Shown here in pieces: positions 54,439 through 64,000 of a stretch of 64,000 bases of DNA (positions are counted from its first letter, which is position 1; each line of letters opens with the position of its first letter). The position numbers were made by a program, and so were the translations under genes. The DNA lies in assembly GCF_027744825.2 (NCBI RefSeq), contig NC_071334.1, positions 31,007,437 to 31,071,436 on the forward strand. The letters run 5' to 3'. Under the pieces are notes generated by a model. That model made no database searches. It saw only the letters and a program-made list of their open reading frames with translations, and was not told the DNA's origin. The stretch is from Synchiropus splendidus. Its lineage: Eukaryota; Chordata; Actinopteri; Syngnathiformes; Callionymidae.

Positions 54439-56256
54439 TCACCTCAGAACAATTCTGGTCTTCTGATCCCCGAACAGCAGCCTGCAGAAAGCAAAGATAA
54501 AGTTCTGTCAGTCATCCATGGAATTTACATGTCAATGTCACAGGGGAAGGGGAAATGTTTTATCTTGGGGGCGTTGATGGGTCAGTGAAACAAAACTCAA
54601 TGCATATGTACAAAATACTGATGTCTTATTGATATTGTTGTAATGAATGCAAAAATGTTAAAAAAGAAAAGAAAGGAAGAAATTAGATGTTTAGCAAATT
54701 ATTCAGCAAATAAAATGTGTGATTTGGTTCTATTCATTACTTTTATCGATCATAAAATAATTGACATTAAATTCCAAAAGTCCCAACCCTAGTTAATATT
54801 GAATATTTTAATATTTTTCTAACTAGATTGGACACCATACTTGAAAGGCACACAACTCAGCACATTTGAAGCACTTATGGTGTTCATGTCCACAAATGCT
54901 AAATAGGGTCAGGTTGAGGTTAGGGTTAAAACCCAGTGAAACCCATGCAGAAGACCAAAATGTGACATTAGATTAGATTATCGTGTAAACAAAAGAAATG
55001 AAGTGAGTCAAGGGTCATGTACCTGATGAGTCCAGCCGAGAGCAGGGAACCACAGACAGGTCCGGCCCAGTAGACCCAGTGATGAGCCCAGTATTTTGCA
55101 GCCACAGCGGGGCCAAACGCACGAGCTGGGTTCATGCAGCCGCCGGAGAGACGTGCACTGTGAAAGAAGAATGAAGTTCAACCTGACGATCAGACTCTTT
55201 TCATCAGATCTGAGTTGCGACGGAAAAGTGAATCCAGCAAGAATACGCACATCTGGACATTTTAGTGCCATCAGTTAACCTTGGAACGTCTCAGGAACTG
55301 TGCACAGGAAAGACCCTCCACAGACTCACCCTGCAAAGATGCCGGTGGTTACAGTGAGTCCGATGCAGAGGGGAGCCAGGGATGAACGAGTGGACTTGTT
55401 GACTGCTGCCATGCAGACCACAGTGCAGAGGAACATGGTGAGAATCATCTCTGCCATCGTGGCCGGGCCCAGCTTGTCTCCTTCTGTTGAGAAAGCTGCC
55501 CCATGAGCTGCACTGTATAACATCTCAGAGAACAGAACCTGAGGGCAGAGCAAGGGAGCACACCAGTTATTCCAGAATCTAAGGTGAAGTGACTTCTCTT
55601 CAGATTCTTACCTTGGTCATCCCTGCACCGACCATCCCTCCCAACATCTGGGCCACAACGTAGAGCCCCAGCAGAGCTGGTTTCAAGCCTCCACACAGGC
55701 AGACACTGAGAGACACTGCAGGGTTAAAGTGGCCTCCACTGCAAAAGGAAAAAAAATGAAATGTAAATCTGTTTCTAAAATTTCACTTTGGAGAGGTGAA
55801 ATGATGGTAAGGCATATTTTGATATATTATGATCAAAATAATTTAAACCACATTTATGAAAAAAAAATTATTACGCATTATTACAAAAAAAATGAACGTT
55901 AAACGTTCTGTGTTGCCTTACTCTCCATCCTGTCAATAAAAATATGAAACAGCATTAAACCAAGGTTAAGACTGATTTATTTTTAAAGGCTGAAAAAGTA
56001 ATAGGATGCACCTTTACCTGACAGGTCCAAACACTGTGATCAGAACCACCAGCGCCAGACCGTGAGCCAGAGCAGGTGGTGTAACGGCATCTGACCCGAT
56101 GACCGAGGAGCATCCCACGAAGACAAACAAGCTGGTGCCAAACAGCTCGGCCAGACACGGCTGCACGTACTGCTGGAAGACGCTGGAGGTCTTCCGGACT
56201 GATTCCCCCGCCTCAGCAATAGTGAGGACTTCTGCTTTGGAATCTGAGGCTGACAT
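54439..56256 (-). CDS. aqp8: Aquaporin-8
   Basis: Five coding exons (56018-56256, 55612-55738, 55330-55538, 55023-55157, 54439-54481) give 250 aa, near the family's ~260. The two pore loops with NPA boxes are seen in [12 protein letters not shown] (exon 2) and [13 protein letters not shown] (exon 4). The AQP8-type N-terminus ([14 protein letters not shown]) and alternating membrane segments are also present. AQP8 passes water, and in mammals also ammonia and hydrogen peroxide, across plasma or inner mitochondrial membranes. The short last exon encodes [11 protein letters not shown]. The gene marks the border of the LA-type globin cluster. Fish have several aqp8 paralogues; which one this is was not decided. 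Confidence 0.95.
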
Positions 56257-57687
56257 GTCAGACCTGGACTCTCCGCTGGACCATGACAGACACTGACACT
56301 TGGTACCCTTATGTAGTGCGGATTAACGCGTCATGTTCGCACGCACATCCTAACATTCATCACTTCCTCTAATTGTTGGCACAAAAAAAAAGGACCGGGC
56401 AGTGAAGTGAACTGAAGTCAAGAATGTACAGTTGTATCCCAAATTCATCTTTCAGACCGATGCATATTTACCAGTTATTTTAAGTACACGTGGGGCAAGT
56501 GCATACACATTCATGTTAAAATATAGAATTAGAATGTGACATTAGATTAAATTAGAATAGAATTGAATTGTACAATTTTAAACAATATCATGTAAAAATA
56601 CATTATATAATATTATTTATATAATATATAAAATACATTAAATAATGTAATGTAACAATACTTTTGATTGATTGATACATTATTTATATATACACACGTT
56701 TATATTTACATTTATATTTAAATTCCTATTTATATTTAAATGTATATTTAAAAAATATTATACATCATATTTTTATTAAAAATAATTAAAGTAAATGTAT
56801 AATTAAGGTTATGAAGTTATATTGACTCAGTCAAATGTAAAAATGAAAAGGATTAGCATCCAAATGGACACCAGCAAAGGAAGCTTAATTTCATCACCTA
56901 AAGCGGTTGTGACATGATAAACGACAAAAAAAAAAACCCAAAAAAAAGCTGACATCAACATTCCCACACCAGGCTCCTTGATGACGAGTTAGTACTTCTG
57001 CTTATTTTTTTGGTTGGCAGAGTTTTACAGACAAAATAAATATATAGAAATAATTAATATAATTGAATTATGTTTCCTTCATTCAGAATACGAGCAAATC
57101 CCATTGAAATAGGAAAAGCATTGGGAGCACAGTGCCGTCAGACAAAGCCATGTGATGTGACATCAGTGTAACAGCAATGGGTACAAGGAAATACAGCCTC
57201 TCAACTTTTAAATATTTTGTTGCTGATGTCTGGCAAATTTTCTAAATATTTTAATTGTAGGAGAAAAAGATTTTTGACCTCAGTAGGGTCATGTCGGATA
57301 AACGCGTCAGCTCAGTGACGTGTTGAGGGAAGTATTCTCATTTACACAATTTTATCTTTTATTCATGTGCAATAGAAAATCATCGGGTGACTAAAAGCTT
57401 ATTAGTCAACAGTAGTTTCACGATCAACCATGTCTTCATTTTGTTGTGAAAGAGTGAGTGACTACATTAAAATGAAATGAAACAAAAGCAGGACATCAGG
57501 AAGAAAAACATCATTTAAGCTGTGGGACTCGCCGAGTTCCACGGAAACACGACCTGCTGACATGATCACACTCCAACAGCTCCCTGATGGAGAGTCTGTT
57601 TTTCCTCTTTCCCTCATCTTCTGGCCTCCTGCTGTTGTTGGCTCTGGCGCCAGCATCAACTCCTCGGGTGGAGGTGAAGTTCTCCGC
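56257..57687. other. AT-rich stretch between lcmt1 and aqp8
   Basis: No coding exon recognised. It holds the aqp8 promoter on its left side and the lcmt1 3' end on its right. 56510-56800 is very AT-rich, with repeated TTTATATTTA-like motifs. The lcmt1 polyadenylation site was not located. Confidence 0.5.
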
Positions 57688-62445
<4,758 letters not shown>

Positions 62446-63450
62446 TATCATCCCCGGCACTACGTTATTTATCATAAACCCAAAATACACACAGCGGACA
62501 GCATGATACTGTTAGGTGATACTGGTTAGCTGAGACGGGCTAACTCTGTGGCTTGCTGACAGTCGCAATTCTGAATGAAAAGAAAAAATAAGTAGAACAC
62601 AAAATACGAATTACGATGCTCACGCCGATGAATCTACGAAGTAAAAATTAAATCAAGTCAATACGCATTCACATTGGCGATAAAGCATGACTTGAGTGTC
62701 TGAACGTGAGCTATTTTCGTTTTGACCGGAAGCAAAACACGAGAATTTCCGGTTAAAAGACGCGGAAGCGCAACAGCAGAATCCCCCCACAAACTAGATT
62801 AAAGCAAAGAAATAGCTATGATTGAACCTACAAGCGTAGGCAGAACACTAAAATTTGTATTTTTTCATTTTTAAAATAACGTTTTGTTCATTTAGATTTT
62901 ATTCAATAAGCAATATAAAACGAGCAATATTCATTATTAAAAAAGAAATAGTCCATTTATAATTAAATTTATTTATTGGTCTATTATCTATAATTAATTG
63001 ACCTATTAAATCTATTTATTGATAACCATGTACCATTACAATTCTGAAACCCTGCAACATATAAAAACGCTTTAATATAAACCAAACAGTTAATTAAATG
63101 ATACAGGTATTAACAGGTATTAATCTTTTTACGTCGTTTTTTTTGTTTTTGTTTTTTTTTGTCGTGGATCTCCCATTTATACACAAACCAACACAAATAA
63201 CTCACAAAATGCACAAAGCTTTTTCTCACTAACACGAGGATGTGGTCCATATAATTAATTTAATCTTTCCCCACGTATGTATACTGAAATTTTATATAAA
63301 TGATTTATACATATGTCTGAAAGATGAGAAAAATAAAATCATTGAATACGTGCTGGCTTTTTCAACGATCTGTAACGAGAATAAAATATTTTGGGTGACA
63401 TCACAGCAAATGTCCAGCAGATGGCGGTGCTGCTCCTCTGCAGAGGGGCT

Positions 63451-63489
<39 letters not shown>

Positions 63490-63947
63490 CGCTCCCCTCA
63501 ACGCGCTGCATTGTCAGCGGGGAGAAGCAGCTCGTCCCTCCGCTGTGGGAGAGAGCGACTGGATTATTGGGCGCACAATCAGTTTAGCTCCACGGCTAGC
63601 GGTTGACTCTGCAGCGGGGTGAAAAGATGAGAATCTCCCGGGGTCAGTGAAAGCTCTCTCTGGCGCGCCCAAGGACTTTAATGCGCGGACTTGCATCAAA
63701 GTTTGAACTTACGGGACCATGTCGTCACCCGCGAAGCGAAGTTTCCCCTGAAATGTCCACTTGGGAAAGGCTAGCTTGAGAGCTAGCGAGGCTTCGAACT
63801 CTTTTAGTTGGCGTCAGGGATCGATGGCTCTCGCTCTGTCGCAGTGACAGCTGATCCAGGGGAAGCTCTGAGCACTTCATGAGAAACCAAAGACCCAAGT
63901 TTGAGGACAAACGTTGGCAGACTCGACGGGAGCGAAGATGATGAAGC
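62446..63947. promoter_or_regulatory. Divergent lcmt1/arhgap17 promoter interval and arhgap17 5' UTR
   Basis: About 1.5 kb between the two divergent start codons. 62820-63250 is AT-rich; 63420-63940 is GC-rich and likely includes the arhgap17 start and 5' UTR. A (TC)n run lies at 63453-63486. No other coding exon was recognised. Confidence 0.5.
63453..63486. repeat. (TC)n microsatellite
   Basis: Seventeen TC units upstream of arhgap17, of the kind often found near promoters. Confidence 0.95.
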
Positions 63948-63990
63948 AGTTCAATCGGATGAAACAGCTCGCCAATCAAACCGTTGGCAG
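63948..63990 (+). CDS. arhgap17: Rho GTPase-activating protein 17, first coding exon (partial)
   Basis: The exon encodes MMKQFNRMKQLANQTVGR, matching the start of ARHGAP17 (RICH1/Nadrin), the beginning of its BAR domain. The gene runs off the right edge. The family protein is a Cdc42/Rac GAP with BAR, RhoGAP and proline-rich regions, acting at cell junctions and in exocytosis. The exon ends GGCAG|GCAAGT, so the donor appears to be of the GC type. lcmt1 and arhgap17 are also neighbours in mammals. Confidence 0.9.
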
Positions 63991-64000
63991 GCAAGTAGCA

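Overview
This window is vertebrate nuclear DNA, most likely from a teleost (percomorph-type) fish. The genes are split by GT-AG introns, the globins have the fish α/β form, and the DNA carries TA microsatellites, fish-type LINE fragments, MITEs and intron-containing tRNA genes. The gene order rhbdf1 – globins – aqp8 – lcmt1 – arhgap17 is that of the teleost 'LA' haemoglobin cluster. All intron/exon models were built by eye from splice signals, reading-frame phase and remembered family sequences. Every complete model keeps an open, phase-consistent frame.

Left part (1-17 kb), all on the minus strand: the 5' exons of a GUCY2C-like receptor guanylyl cyclase (runs off the left edge), then csdc2 (cold-shock RNA-binding protein), then complete 17-coding-exon aco2 (mitochondrial aconitase). 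The aco2 start codon lies in a near-perfect iron-responsive element. About 1 kb on, the plus-strand gene rhbdf1 (iRhom1) begins with a probable non-coding exon near 17.9 kb. A 9.4 kb first intron follows, then coding exons from 27.3 to 40.4 kb. This gene hosts two tRNA-Ile(UAU) genes, a foldback MITE that splits an unrecognised antisense ORF, a probable cassette exon, and a LINE remnant.

Globin cluster (41.7-53.8 kb): an αD-like gene (+), three tandem β genes (−), and an adult-type α gene (+) head-to-head with the third β. The first two β genes are near-identical duplicates and the third is more diverged. Exon 3 and the 3' flank are nearly uniform among all three, suggesting gene conversion. 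All three β chains have Gln instead of the distal His E7. A third tRNA-Ile(UAU) gene, identical to one in rhbdf1, sits antisense inside intron 1 of the adult α gene. The spacers between β genes hold a hAT-like MITE, a LINE reverse-transcriptase fragment and a Tigger-like element.

Right part (54-64 kb): aqp8 (aquaporin) and lcmt1 (PP2A leucine carboxyl methyltransferase), both minus and complete, then the first coding exon of arhgap17 (+), which leaves the window through an apparent GC-type splice donor. Iron and haem biology recurs (aconitase IRE, globins), but the genes do not form an operon-like system. The notable points are in the globin residues, the intronic tRNA, the IRE and the transposon-split ORF.
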